DNA of 64,000 bases from Kiritimatiellia bacterium (GCA_028716365.1 JAQUPZ010000008.1:186001-250000); one strand, 5' to 3'. Counted from the first letter of the stretch, positions 29,978 to 38,389 are shown. Notes: generated by a model not told the origin, from the sequence alone. Numbers and translations are program-made.

Positions 29978-30682
29978 TCATTTCCGGTTTTGAGTGTCAG
30001 GCTTGATTTTACCGACACAGGTTTTGACACATACTCCGCAAATATGCTGACCAATGAATGGAAGTTTTGTGAATTCGGTAAGTTTTTCGTAGCAGGCTTG
30101 CAGGTTGAAATCTTCCTTTTTGTCTTTTATCGCTTTGGCCGGACAGGCAAAGATACAGGCTTTGCACGATCCGCAATCACCGTTATGCTGTAAACCGGCT
30201 TTCAGAGGCATATCTGTAAGAACTGATACATAGCGCATTTGCGCGCCATACTCGGGATGAACCAGTAAAGTACTTCTGCCGATAAAGCCTATTCCTGCAG
30301 ACCATCCGAGCAACTTATGAGAAATATGACCACTCATGGGATTTTTTTTGATGATTTGGGAAGCAGGCACGGCCAGGGCATTAAAACCGGCATCTTGAAT
30401 CCTGTCTGCAAGCATGAGCGCGAGAGCGTCAAGCTGGTAATTAACCTGGCGATAATTATGAAAGTAAAGCGGGGTGGGGCCGTTCTGGATATCTTTCAGT
30501 ACAGCTTTCTGTAACCTGATGCCGGATACTATGGCGCGACTGTAATAACCGGGAAGCATCTTAAATAGATCAGGTGTTTTCGTTTTGAGCTTATTTAAAT
30601 CGGCAATGCCAAATGCTTTCGCACCCATGTTACGTGCAATCTGTTCCAACTCCTTAAGAAATGCCGAAGAATCAAATTTCAT
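29978..30682 (-). CDS. QueG-like 4Fe-4S double-cluster protein
   Basis: A protein of about 234 residues from the ATG at 30682 (a TTG at 30718 would add 12 residues). The N-terminal half resembles the epoxyqueuosine reductase family (GAKAFGIADLNKLK, RAIVSGIRL, HKLLGWSAGIGFIGRSTLLVHPEYG). The C-terminal part has CGSCKACIFACPAKAI and CGVCVKTCVGKIKP, enough cysteines for two [4Fe-4S] clusters. It lacks the HEAT-repeat tail of true QueG, so it may instead be a reductive dehalogenase-like or cobalamin-binding relative with another job. Likely cytoplasmic. Confidence 0.75.
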   Translation of the reverse strand: MKFDSSAFLKELEQIARNMGAKAFGIADLNKLKTKTPDLFKMLPGYYSRAIVSGIRLQKAVLKDIQNGPTPLYFHNYRQVNYQLDALALMLADRIQDAGFNALAVPASQIIKKNPMSGHISHKLLGWSAGIGFIGRSTLLVHPEYGAQMRYVSVLTDMPLKAGLQHNGDCGSCKACIFACPAKAIKDKKEDFNLQACYEKLTEFTKLPFIGQHICGVCVKTCVGKIKPDTQNRK

Positions 30683-30718
30683 GCCGGATAATATGCCTTT
30701 TGATACAAAATACTGCAA

Positions 30719-31189
30719 GCCGTCATCAGAATTTGCAGTAATTCATCGTTTCTTTCAAGTGCAGTATGATTATGTAAAGTGCTCCAATATCATTAGATAT
30801 GAAATGTCTGCCTTATAGGTATATTTCGCTTAATGAAAACAAGGGAAACCGCCCCACCGATACATGTTTTCTGCTGTACCAACGACATTTCCAGCATCTT
30901 CTATTTCTGGAATTTATACTCGTAACTCATTGTAGCAACGTATGTTGCGACTTGTAATATGGCGCAGATTGCGGTCAGGTATCAGGAATTCCCATTTTTG
31001 CTGTAAAATTCAGGGATTTCTTTCGTACTGATTAATCTTTAACAGGCTTTTTAACAGTTGTGAACAACTTATTTACAGACTTAAAAAGGCCGGAAAACCG
31101 GCCTTTTCTTTCATAATAGCTAATTTATCGAAAATCTCGGACGCCTGTTTACAAGTGACCTGTTAAATTAGTTTTTTAAGATAATTGGT
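30719..31189. other. 470-base intergenic region
   Basis: Between the QueG-like gene and the DUF1080 gene, both on the minus strand. It holds a strong terminator (31084-31107, separate entry) and AT-rich sequence with a small palindrome GTAGCAACGTATGTTGC near 30931. No coding sequence with a ribosome site was seen. The QueG-like promoter should lie near 30.75-30.9 kb. Confidence 0.5.
31084..31107 (-). terminator. Strong intrinsic terminator after the DUF1080 gene
   Basis: A perfect ten-pair stem AAAAGGCCGG / CCGGCCTTTT with a four-base loop. Reading on the minus strand the stem runs into a T-rich tract, so it should stop transcription coming from the gene ending at 31190. The symmetric A and T runs mean it could also work on the plus strand. 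Confidence 0.85.
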
Positions 31190-31879
31190 TTATTCCAGTT
31201 GTTTGATCTTCATGTTACGGAAGAAAATCGGCGCGCCACCATGTTTCCCCTGAAAACCGATGTGTCCTTTGGTTACAATTTCAGCCATCGGTTTGCTCAG
31301 CCACGGTGGAATATCACTACCGTCAGGATTTTTCTTGGCGTCCGTCCATTTCTTCATATCTGCTTCAACAGTCAGTTCACCGTTAAGTAATACATAAATC
31401 ATGGAACCTTTGCAGGCAACCGTCATCCGGTTCCATTCGCCGGCTTTTTTGACGGCTTGCTTGGCGGGTGCAAGGCGACCGAAGATACCAGCACATTTCC
31501 ATGTATTTGCAATTTTTGCCCATTTCTCATTGAAATCATCCAGAATCTGAATTTCCACGGAGTTTGGAATCCAGTTTTTAAGATCGCTGGTATAAACAAT
31601 CACGCCACTGTTTGCGCCATCACCCATTTTGAATTCAAGATCAAGGATGAAATTCTCGTACTGGTTTTTCGTCCAGATACATTGATCCTGGGTTGCCGTA
31701 AGTTCACCGTCCTTGACCGACCATATATCTTTTGGGTAAATGGCATCTGACAAGTCGTTTGCGAAAAGGTTCTGCCATGTTTTCGAATCGGGGTGCGCTT
31801 TAAGGGGTAATTCATCACCTGCAGATGCAATGTTGATCAACCCGATACCGACCGTCAACAACATGATTATCTTCTTCAT
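31190..31879 (-). CDS. Secreted 3-keto-disaccharide hydrolase (DUF1080) domain protein
   Basis: A 229-residue protein. The ATG at 31879 is chosen because an AAAGGAG site is 8-10 bases upstream and a signal peptide follows (KKIIMLLTVGIGLINIASAG). The mature part is the concanavalin-like beta-sandwich of the DUF1080 family: SVKDGELTATQDQCIWT, FILDLEFKMGDGANSGVIVY, VEIQILDD, GEWNRMTVACKGSMIYVLLNG and GHIGFQGKHGGAPIFFRN. Some members are reported to hydrolyse 3-keto-glycosides; the family is greatly expanded in PVC bacteria. The longer frame from 31996 is not supported. Confidence 0.88.
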   Translation of the reverse strand: MKKIIMLLTVGIGLINIASAGDELPLKAHPDSKTWQNLFANDLSDAIYPKDIWSVKDGELTATQDQCIWTKNQYENFILDLEFKMGDGANSGVIVYTSDLKNWIPNSVEIQILDDFNEKWAKIANTWKCAGIFGRLAPAKQAVKKAGEWNRMTVACKGSMIYVLLNGELTVEADMKKWTDAKKNPDGSDIPPWLSKPMAEIVTKGHIGFQGKHGGAPIFFRNMKIKQLE

Positions 31880-32165
31880 TATCGTATGCTCCTTTTTGAT
31901 GTTTCGGAAATATTCAATCAACTTATCAAATCTGTTCCAAAAAATCAGGCCTTCTTTCTTACCTTTAACTGATACAAATTGCAATTTCTTCTCCAATGGA
32001 TTTCTAAAAGATTTTCAAGGGTTATCCGGTTGCGACCATCATAAACCGTGCCGGTAATACACGTAATAGCTGTGCTGTAAAAGGTTGACATTGAACAGAA
32101 AGGAAAACTATCCTTAGTATGCATTGATTGCGCGGCAGATGCATTGTACAACGAGATGTTAAAAC

Positions 32166-33491
32166 ATGGAAAATGTTGAGCAATTGTTCTCGAAACTCAG
32201 CGATGCAGTCTGGGGACCGCCTCTTCTGATCCTCCTGATGGGCACACACATCTTTATGACCGTACGCCTCCGGTTTATTCAGCGATACCTGTGGGAAGCC
32301 ATAAAGTTATCTTTCAAGCGCAGTACTGAAGGGGAAGGCGATGTCAGCCATTTCGGAGCGCTTACCACCGCCCTCGCGGCAACGATTGGTACCGGTAATA
32401 TTGTTGGTGTTTCAACTGCAATTGCAGCGGGTGGACCTGGCGCCGTGCTCTGGATGTGGCTGACCGGCGTATTCGGAATTGCTACAAAATATGCCGAAGC
32501 TCTTCTTTCCGTGAAGTACAGAATCCGTAATGAAAAAGGACAGTTTTCTGGTGGGCCCATGTATGTGATAGAGAAGGGGATGAACTGCAAGTGGCTTGCG
32601 GTACTGTTCGCCGTTTTCACTGCTGTTTCTGCTTTCGGCATCGGAAACATGGTCCAGGCCAATTCAATATCAACATTACTGTTTCAGGTATCCGGGGCAA
32701 AACCCTGGATATCCGGGCTGGTCATGACGGTTATCACCGCCGTGGTCATTATCGGAGGCATAAAATCAATTGCCAGGGTTTGTGAAAAACTCGTTCCGTT
32801 CATGGCCATTTTCTATATAGCCGGTTGTTTGTTCCTTCTGATTTGGAAAGCGGACACACTGCCTGAGACTGTCATGCTGATCCTGCGCGATGCATTCAAA
32901 CCGCAGGCTGCCGTCGGTGGATTTCTTGGAGCAGGTGTGGCGCAGGCAATGCGATATGGTATTGCTAGAGGGCTCTTTTCCAACGAATCGGGCCTCGGCA
33001 GTGCGCCTATAGTAGCTGCGGCCGCACAGACTTCAAATCCTGTAAGACAGGCGCTTGTCTCAAGCACCGGCACATTCTGGGACACGGTTGTTGTATGTGC
33101 ACTCACAGGCCTGGTTGTCGTGAATTCCGGAATGTGGACCGGAGGACTTGACGGCACTCATCTGACAAAAGCGGCTTTTGGTGAATTTCACACAGTGGGT
33201 CAGGTTATTCTTTCTGTCGCCCTGCTGACTTTTGTTTTCTCCACGATTCTCGGCTGGTGTTATTATGGTGAAAAAGCGATGGAGTATCTATTCGGAATCT
33301 GGATCGTAAAATACTATCGCTGGCTGTGGGTTATAGCAGTGATGATCGGTTCAACAGTTTCTATCAAAATTGTCTGGTCATTCGCCGACATCACTAACGC
33401 TCTCATGGCAATTCCCAACCTGATATCACTAATCGTCCTTAACAAGGTACTGGTCGAAGAAACCAGGACCTACCTCTGGAACCGCCCCTAG
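32166..33491 (+). CDS. AGCS family sodium:alanine/glycine symporter
   Basis: A 441-residue protein with about 10-11 membrane helices and the AGCS family signatures: LTTALAATIGTGNIVGVSTA, GGPGAVLWMWLTGVFG, KYAEALLSVKYR, ARGLFSNESGLGSAPI and ILGWCYYGEKAMEYLFG. It takes up alanine or glycine with sodium. The gene stands alone; the AraC regulator that follows is on the other strand. A glycine riboswitch was looked for in the leader and not found. Confidence 0.92.
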   Translation: MENVEQLFSKLSDAVWGPPLLILLMGTHIFMTVRLRFIQRYLWEAIKLSFKRSTEGEGDVSHFGALTTALAATIGTGNIVGVSTAIAAGGPGAVLWMWLTGVFGIATKYAEALLSVKYRIRNEKGQFSGGPMYVIEKGMNCKWLAVLFAVFTAVSAFGIGNMVQANSISTLLFQVSGAKPWISGLVMTVITAVVIIGGIKSIARVCEKLVPFMAIFYIAGCLFLLIWKADTLPETVMLILRDAFKPQAAVGGFLGAGVAQAMRYGIARGLFSNESGLGSAPIVAAAAQTSNPVRQALVSSTGTFWDTVVVCALTGLVVVNSGMWTGGLDGTHLTKAAFGEFHTVGQVILSVALLTFVFSTILGWCYYGEKAMEYLFGIWIVKYYRWLWVIAVMIGSTVSIKIVWSFADITNALMAIPNLISLIVLNKVLVEETRTYLWNRP

Positions 33492-33571
33492 CGGTATCGA
33501 AATGCGCGCCACCTCTTTGGTTGCGACCTCCAGGGTTGTACTGGGAGATAATATGAATACCAAAACTACTC

Positions 33572-34474
33572 TCAACGGTTGATTATACTACGATGACCAC
33601 GGTTTACAAATTGAACGGGCGAGATATTGTGGACCGATTTGAACACACGCGAGAAATGATAAGGATCAGAAAAACCCAGTTTTTCCGCCAGTTCCTTTAT
33701 AAGTAACCGGGAACTCATCAACAACTCTGCGGCACGGTTCATTTTCAGACGCAACAAATAACGATAAGGACTCTGGTGATCAAAGCGCCGGAACAGACGG
33801 CAAATATAAGCCTGATCCACGTGGCAGGTCTGGGCAATCTGCGCCAGTGAGTTGAAATCAACAAACCTCTGCTCAATCTGTTCCTTGCAACGCTGATAGG
33901 TTGCGAGTGCCCGTGCATCAGCTTCCTTGTCCGGTATGGCCAGAGCACCAATCTTTTGAATAAGCAACCGGACCAAAGTACTGCAGATTGCCGGAGTACC
34001 AGGAGCGTTACGTCCGCCCTGTCGCTGCAGGTCTTCAAAGATATCCAGTATCTCTCCTGGTGCTGAAAGTCTCACAACACCGCCGCGCAACGGGCTTTCC
34101 CTGCGCAAACGTGTCGCTTCCGTACCAACGAAATCAACAAAATATTTTACCATTGGGTTCTTCGGATCGTTTCGGATGGTATGAGGGATATTGGGTCCAT
34201 ACGAAAACACCGAACCGGCCTGTAAACGGAAAGTCTTATTGGCTATGGTCACTTCACCGCGACCCTGCGCAATACATTCTATCGAGTGGAAACGGAACCT
34301 TCTGTTGAGGATAACGTACTCCGGGTTACATCGTTCACGTCCGCCGCAGACAACCGTGATGCCGGAAGTGGATTTTGGCTGGAGATCAAGATAGTAGTAA
34401 CGCACGTCAGACACCTGGGTCGACATGAACTTCGGCGTCGGTACTGGATTGGTTTTAAGGTCAAAATTATCCAT
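33572..34474 (-). CDS. AraC family transcriptional regulator
   Basis: A 300-residue regulator. The N-terminal half is an AraC-type cupin domain (FRFHSIECIAQGRGEVTI, LQAGSVFSYGPNIPHTI), which should bind a small ligand. The C-terminal ~100 residues contain two helix-turn-helix motifs (AQTCHVDQAYICRLFRRF and LAEKLGFSDPYHFSRVFK). It is transcribed divergently from the epimerase operon with 106 bases between starts, so it probably controls that operon in response to a sugar. Similar PVC regulators sit by sugar genes. Confidence 0.9.
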   Translation of the reverse strand: MDNFDLKTNPVPTPKFMSTQVSDVRYYYLDLQPKSTSGITVVCGGRERCNPEYVILNRRFRFHSIECIAQGRGEVTIANKTFRLQAGSVFSYGPNIPHTIRNDPKNPMVKYFVDFVGTEATRLRRESPLRGGVVRLSAPGEILDIFEDLQRQGGRNAPGTPAICSTLVRLLIQKIGALAIPDKEADARALATYQRCKEQIEQRFVDFNSLAQIAQTCHVDQAYICRLFRRFDHQSPYRYLLRLKMNRAAELLMSSRLLIKELAEKLGFSDPYHFSRVFKSVHNISPVQFVNRGHRSIINR

Positions 34475-34580
34475 CTAATAGTCATATATATCCATTTTCT
34501 AAAGCGATAATCAAGCTTATGCTGTTGCCGTTAAGTCAAAAAATAATTTCAGGAAGATAACAAGAAGAGAGGATAATAAG

Positions 34581-35597
34581 ATGAAAAAAAGTGATTTGAT
34601 CCTAGTGGGTGGTGCAGGTGGATTTATCGGCGGGTCCCTGGTTCGTTATTTCCACAATAAGGGCTTTACGAACATCAGAGCGGTTGACAAAAAACCCTTG
34701 CCTCTCTGGTACCAGAGGGTTCCGGATGTCGAGTGCCTGTGCCTGGACCTGAGCAATGAAAGTAATTGCAAACGTGCTGTTGAAAATGCAGCAGAGGTTT
34801 ACAACCTGGCGGCCGACATGGGTGGGATGGGTTTCATCGAGCGTTTCCGCATTGAGTGCCTGCGCAGTATCCTTATCAATACCCATCTCATTGAAGCGGC
34901 CAACCGCGCCGGTGTTGAGCGTTATTTCTTTTCATCATCGGCCTGCGCCTATAACGTGAAACTGCAAGAAGACCCTCATTGCCGTGCGTTGAAAGAATCC
35001 GATGCTTACCCGGCTTATGCGGAACGCGGATACGGCTGGGAAAAACTACTTTCGGAAATGTTTTGCCAGGAATACTGGGCGGAACGAAAGATGAACACCC
35101 ACATCGCCCGTTTCCACAATGTTTACGGTCCGTGGGGTACCTGGGACGGCGGCCGCGAAAAAGCGCCGGCTGCCATCTGCCGCAAGGTGATCGAGGCAAA
35201 GGACAGCGGTAAAAAAGAAATCATTATATGGGGCGATGGCACACAGACCCGCAGTTTCATGTACATCGATGATTGCGTAAAGGGTATTGACATGATCATG
35301 CACTGCGACAAACTGATTGCCACGCCGATCAACCTTGGTACCAGTGAACTTATTTCAGTAGATGACCTTGTCAGTATCGCGGAAAAAATCGGCGGCATCA
35401 AGTTGAAGAGAAAATATGACCTCAACGCACCACACGGTGTTGCCGGTCGTAACAGCGATAACACCTTCATCAAGAAAATACTGAAATGGGAACCGGATAC
35501 ACCATTCCGCAAGGGCCTGCAGAAGACCTACAAATGGATCGAACAACAATACTACGACCGCAAAGCCGGTAAACAAACGGTCAAAGATGTTCTCTAA
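34581..35597 (+). CDS. GDP-mannose 3,5-epimerase-like NAD-dependent epimerase
   Basis: A 338-residue short-chain dehydrogenase-type enzyme. The NAD motif is GGAGGFIGG (10-18), the serine region is FFSSSACAYN (about 117-126), and the catalytic pair is Y151/K155 in YGWEK. NLAADMGGMGFIERF and HNVYGPWGTWDGGREKAPAA are characteristic of the GDP-mannose 3,5-epimerase branch. It should act on a nucleotide sugar in the cytoplasm. It is the first gene of a three-gene operon with a GHMP kinase-like protein (21 bases later) and a nucleotidyltransferase, diverging from an AraC regulator. Confidence 0.85.
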   Translation: MKKSDLILVGGAGGFIGGSLVRYFHNKGFTNIRAVDKKPLPLWYQRVPDVECLCLDLSNESNCKRAVENAAEVYNLAADMGGMGFIERFRIECLRSILINTHLIEAANRAGVERYFFSSSACAYNVKLQEDPHCRALKESDAYPAYAERGYGWEKLLSEMFCQEYWAERKMNTHIARFHNVYGPWGTWDGGREKAPAAICRKVIEAKDSGKKEIIIWGDGTQTRSFMYIDDCVKGIDMIMHCDKLIATPINLGTSELISVDDLVSIAEKIGGIKLKRKYDLNAPHGVAGRNSDNTFIKKILKWEPDTPFRKGLQKTYKWIEQQYYDRKAGKQTVKDVL

Positions 35598-35618
35598 TCC
35601 TTAAAGAGGAAAAACATC

Positions 35619-36416
35619 GTGGGCTCCAAAAACACCGGTCAAATTACGCAAGTGATCGGAGAAATACCGTACCGTATTGCACTTGCCGGGGGATGGATTG
35701 ATCAGCCGTTTGTTTCCAGTCACAATCCAACCCCACCGGGTTCGATGGTGGTCATTGGCCTTCATCCCACATTCTGCTGGATGGAACGCGCCGGCATGGC
35801 AACGGGTACACGCAATGTGGCTTTGAAACTCTGGCATGGCAAAATGCCCTCCGGAAATTATGCGAAATTGGTTGAGGAACTTTATGCAGAGGAAAATAAA
35901 GGCAAGACCGAACCATCCGGCAGCCAGGATATGATCGGTCTGCTTTATCCCGGCGTGAACCGGCTGGACTACGACTTCAATCATAAAGGCGGGGTTTTCC
36001 CGAAACATATTGAATCCTGTAATGATCAGAAAATCGCACGCTGGCTGGAAAAGGTTATCAATGTTCTTGCCGTCGCGCCGCGGCCTGACGGATACAATCC
36101 GCTTGGAATCAAAAATCTTGATACAGAATGGGTCCGCAGGCTGGGGCAATCGGGCAAGGATTGTTATAGCGCCATCATGGCCATGGATGTCAAAGCACTT
36201 GGCGCCTCGATGAACGAATGCATGAAGTGCTGGGAAGCTATTCTACCGCAAACCGTGGCTCACCCGGCAATCAAAACTGATCTGCTTGGAGTGATGCATT
36301 ACTACCAGTCAAAATATCCGGGCGCCATGTACTCCGGTTGTGGCGGCGGTTATCTTTATATTGTCTCCAATGAACCGGTACCGGGTGCATTCAAGGTCAA
36401 TGTTCGAACTTCATGA
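35619..36416 (+). CDS. GHMP kinase-like protein with atypical nucleotide loop
   Basis: A 265-residue protein starting at GTG (35619), with AAAGAGGA about 9 bases upstream. The opening PYRIALAGGWIDQPF matches motif 1 of the GHMP kinase family (a substrate-binding segment seen in galactokinase, fucokinase and heptose kinase), and SGSQDMIGLLYPGVNRLDYD resembles the QDQ...GG region. The final GAMYSGCGGGYLYIV matches the C-terminal GGG motif 3. The usual GLGSSSA phosphate loop is not recognisable; the equivalent place reads GMATGTRNVALKLW. It may phosphorylate a sugar or be a diverged, non-kinase relative. Neighbours argue for a nucleotide-sugar pathway. Confidence 0.7.
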   Translation: MGSKNTGQITQVIGEIPYRIALAGGWIDQPFVSSHNPTPPGSMVVIGLHPTFCWMERAGMATGTRNVALKLWHGKMPSGNYAKLVEELYAEENKGKTEPSGSQDMIGLLYPGVNRLDYDFNHKGGVFPKHIESCNDQKIARWLEKVINVLAVAPRPDGYNPLGIKNLDTEWVRRLGQSGKDCYSAIMAMDVKALGASMNECMKCWEAILPQTVAHPAIKTDLLGVMHYYQSKYPGAMYSGCGGGYLYIVSNEPVPGAFKVNVRTS

Positions 36417-36429
36417 TCTGTTCAGTACC

Positions 36430-37248
36430 ATGAAAAAAGTAATTGTTTCCGCCAGTTTTGATGATTTGAAATCCAGTCATATAAGATTTCTCGAAGAGTC
36501 CTCCAGGCTGGGAGAGGTTTATGTCTTGCTCTGGTCGGATGAAGTCGTCCAGTCGATGGAAGGGAAGGGGCCAAAATTCTCTGAAGTTGAAAGAAATTAC
36601 CTTTTACAGGCCATTCGTTATGTGCACGAAGTCAGGATTCTCAACGGGAAATTCAATCCCGATACTTTACCCGAACTTGATGTGAAACCGGATATCTGGG
36701 TTGTAGACGAGAAGAGCGATTCACCCGCCAAAAAGAAGTTCTGTAAGTCACACGGTATGGATTATCGCGTTCTGACAGGCAAAAATATTGCAGGATTTCC
36801 AAACCCGCAGGGACTTGATGTGGATACGACACCTGGTCATAAAAAAGTAATCGTTTCGGGATGTTTTGACTGGTTCCACTCCGGACACGTTCGTTTCTTC
36901 GAGGAAGTGTCCGAACTAGGCGATTTGTATGTAGTAGTTGGCCATGATGAAAACCTCAGGTTATTGAAGGGCGATGGTCATCCATTGTTCAAACAGGACG
37001 AACGGCGGTATGTTGCAGGATCCATACGCTATGTCAGGCAATCACTTGTTTCCACGGGTCATGGCTGGCTCGATGCCGAACCGGAAATCCGAAAGATCAA
37101 GCCCGACATTTATGCCGTCAACGAAGACGGTGATCAGCCTGAAAAGAGAGAATACTGCGAAAAGAACGGCATCCAGTATGTCGTGCTTAAACGGACTCCA
37201 AAGGAAGGGCTGATCAAGCGTACGAGCACTAACTTACGTGGGTTCTGA
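36430..37248 (+). CDS. Tandem cytidylyltransferase-like protein, first domain degenerate
   Basis: A 272-residue protein with two copies of the nucleotidyltransferase fold (about 1-120 and 137-272). The second copy has SGCFDWFHSGHVRF with the HxGH motif at 150-153 and the KRTSTNLR motif (263-270) like ISSTxxR. The first copy, SASFDDLKSSHIRF, has KSSH at 14-17 and lacks the ISSTxxR equivalent, so it is probably inactive. The start at 36430 fits the duplication; upstream ATGs extend into the kinase gene. This is the last gene of the operon. It probably activates the phosphorylated sugar made by the kinase, although no substrate can be named. Confidence 0.78.
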   Translation: MKKVIVSASFDDLKSSHIRFLEESSRLGEVYVLLWSDEVVQSMEGKGPKFSEVERNYLLQAIRYVHEVRILNGKFNPDTLPELDVKPDIWVVDEKSDSPAKKKFCKSHGMDYRVLTGKNIAGFPNPQGLDVDTTPGHKKVIVSGCFDWFHSGHVRFFEEVSELGDLYVVVGHDENLRLLKGDGHPLFKQDERRYVAGSIRYVRQSLVSTGHGWLDAEPEIRKIKPDIYAVNEDGDQPEKREYCEKNGIQYVVLKRTPKEGLIKRTSTNLRGF

Positions 37249-37343
37249 TTGAAACGACATAAGTCCGTTGACATTGACCCTCACCTTTTTCCTCTCCCAT
37301 CAAAAGAAAGGACTCTAGTTTGGCGCCTTTTAGCGCCACCTGT

Positions 37344-37359
37344 CATGTCGAATGATATG
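37344..37359. repeat. Copy of a short palindromic repeat also found in the broken tRNA
   Basis: CATGTCGAATGATATG here matches CATGTCGGATGACATG (the palindrome at 38316-38331 read on the other strand) at 14 of 16 positions. It also shares GTCGAATGA with the neighbouring palindrome at 38334-38353. The three copies lie within 1 kb. They look like REP-type extragenic palindromes. Confidence 0.45.
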
Positions 37360-37374
37360 ATGTAAACGCGGCTT

Positions 37375-37572
37375 GCATTTCGATTTCTTTGCGCAAATAT
37401 TTCGGCGGCAAATGGCCTTCAGGAGTTTCTCCAGAAACTCCGACCGGCAACCTGCCCGCCCCGGCTTCCGGCAGGCGGGGGCAGCGTGCGCGCCGGTATA
37501 CTTATGGTATCCGGTGCGTACGACAACACAGACGGGGAGGCCATTTCACGCGAAAGAGTTGTGCCGAAATGC
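37375..37572. repeat. Palindromic intergenic element C, GCATTTCG-bounded
   Basis: About 198 bases bounded by GCATTTCG (37375-37382) and CGAAATGC (37565-37572), the same ends as element A. Inside are AAATGGCC and GGCCATTT facing each other and a central near-palindrome GCCGGTATAC ... GGTATCCGG. A GC-rich inverted stretch (CTGCCCGCC / GGCAGGCGG) lies at about 37457-37487. The arrangement parallels elements A and B. Confidence 0.55.
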
Positions 37573-37635
37573 ACGACGCTTTCGGATACGGATTATAATA
37601 TATCATACGAAGGGCTGCTACTATAGTTGTTCACT

Positions 37636-38142
37636 TCAGGTTAGTTGCTCAATAATCGATCGTCTGCCTGGACACAGACGTAAGAGCTTTTCCCTTTTCG
37701 CCATTTCAAAGTCGGCGAAATCAAAACCCGGCGCTACGGTACATCCGATTAGCGAAAAACTCTTCGGGTTGTCAATCGTTGCGCCGAGCCAGTGATTCTT
37801 TTTAATCACACACTGAAATATCTGTTGCTTCTCCGGATCAGAACCCAGTTTGATACTGGAATACTTTCCTTTCGGGCTGATGATATGAATAGTCAGCGAA
37901 CTGCCGGTATAAAAATGCCACAGTTCATCCGACTTCAACCTGTGAAACTTTGATACATCCGTTTCGTTTAACATGAAGTATATCGAAGTCGAAAATGCCC
38001 GTTTACTGTTATATCGACGCGGCAAACCTGACTTGGCTATCACTTCAACCGAGCGATATACTTCCCTGAAATACCCGCCTTCAGGATGTTTCTTTAACAC
38101 AAGCTTTTTAATCCAGTATTGAGCAGTCTTCATACTCTCCAT
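37636..38142 (-). CDS. Cupin_5 (DUF985) family protein
   Basis: A protein of about 168 residues. The ATG at 38142 (or 38133) is preferred; the frame extends upstream only to a TTG. It matches the cupin_5/DUF985 family: LKKHPEGGYFREVYRS, FSTSIYFMLNETDVSKFHRL, DELWHFYTGSSLTIHII and LIGCTVAPGFDFADFEM. The family is a single-domain cupin of unclear function, sometimes linked to sugar epimerisation. It is convergent with the nucleotidyltransferase operon and lies just upstream of the tRNA locus. Confidence 0.85.
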   Translation of the reverse strand: MESMKTAQYWIKKLVLKKHPEGGYFREVYRSVEVIAKSGLPRRYNSKRAFSTSIYFMLNETDVSKFHRLKSDELWHFYTGSSLTIHIISPKGKYSSIKLGSDPEKQQIFQCVIKKNHWLGATIDNPKSFSLIGCTVAPGFDFADFEMAKREKLLRLCPGRRSIIEQLT

Positions 38143-38258
38143 TCGTCCAATATAATATGAAAAAACAGGCAGATCGTCATGCTTCTTCTTTACCAAATAA
38201 CGGGAATTGACAGAGTTATAATTCCTGATATTGTTCCCAAGTTTGTGACATTTTCAGT

Positions 38259-38360
38259 TCCGGCGTAGCTCAATGGTAGAGCGCTTGGCTGTTAACCAGG
38301 ATGTTACAGGTTCGCCATGTCATCCGACATGGCGCCCCGTCGAATGACAGGGCGAGCCTG
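38259..38360 (+). pseudogene. Broken tRNA-Asn copy interrupted in the T loop
   Basis: Bases 38259-38313 are identical to the first 55 bases of the intact tRNA-Asn at 38656 (acceptor 5' arm, D arm, anticodon arm with GTT, and the T stem up to the loop). At 38314 the T loop is broken by 40 bases made of two palindromes (38314-38333 and 38334-38353). After them GAGCCTG resumes, like the rest of the T arm, but the 3' acceptor strand is gone. It cannot fold into a working tRNA. Confidence 0.8.
38314..38353. repeat. Twin 20-bp palindromes inserted in the broken tRNA
   Basis: The first palindrome pairs GCCATGTC with GACATGGC around ATCC. The second pairs GCCCCGTC with GACAGGGC around GAAT, with one mismatch. 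Read on the same sense the two share about 16 of 20 positions. A related copy is at 37344. The pair looks like a REP/BIME-type unit that landed in the tRNA copy. Confidence 0.6.
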
Positions 38361-38389
38361 ATAAAAATTGGAGTTGCTGTTTGAGGGAA

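Larger units (their letters stand above)
37249..37635. other. Intergenic region rich in palindromes
   Basis: About 390 bases after the nucleotidyltransferase gene and before the convergent cupin gene. It has a small hairpin TGGCGC-CTTTTA-GCGCCA (37321-37338), a palindromic repeat copy (37344-37359) and element C (37375-37572), entered separately. Open frames inside (37373-37795 and 37389-37598) run through the palindromes and have no ribosome site, so they are not called. Confidence 0.55.

Noticed and set aside
30981..31005. ATCAGGAATTCCCATTT as a sixth dyad site
   Set aside because: Only the left arm matches; the right arm lacks CCYGAT, and it lies outside the stress region.
31997..32165. 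Possible glycine riboswitch before the AGCS symporter
   Set aside because: The conserved glycine aptamer core was not found in this leader.
37373..37795. Open frames across element C
   Set aside because: They run through inverted repeats, lack ribosome sites and overlap the cupin gene on the other strand.
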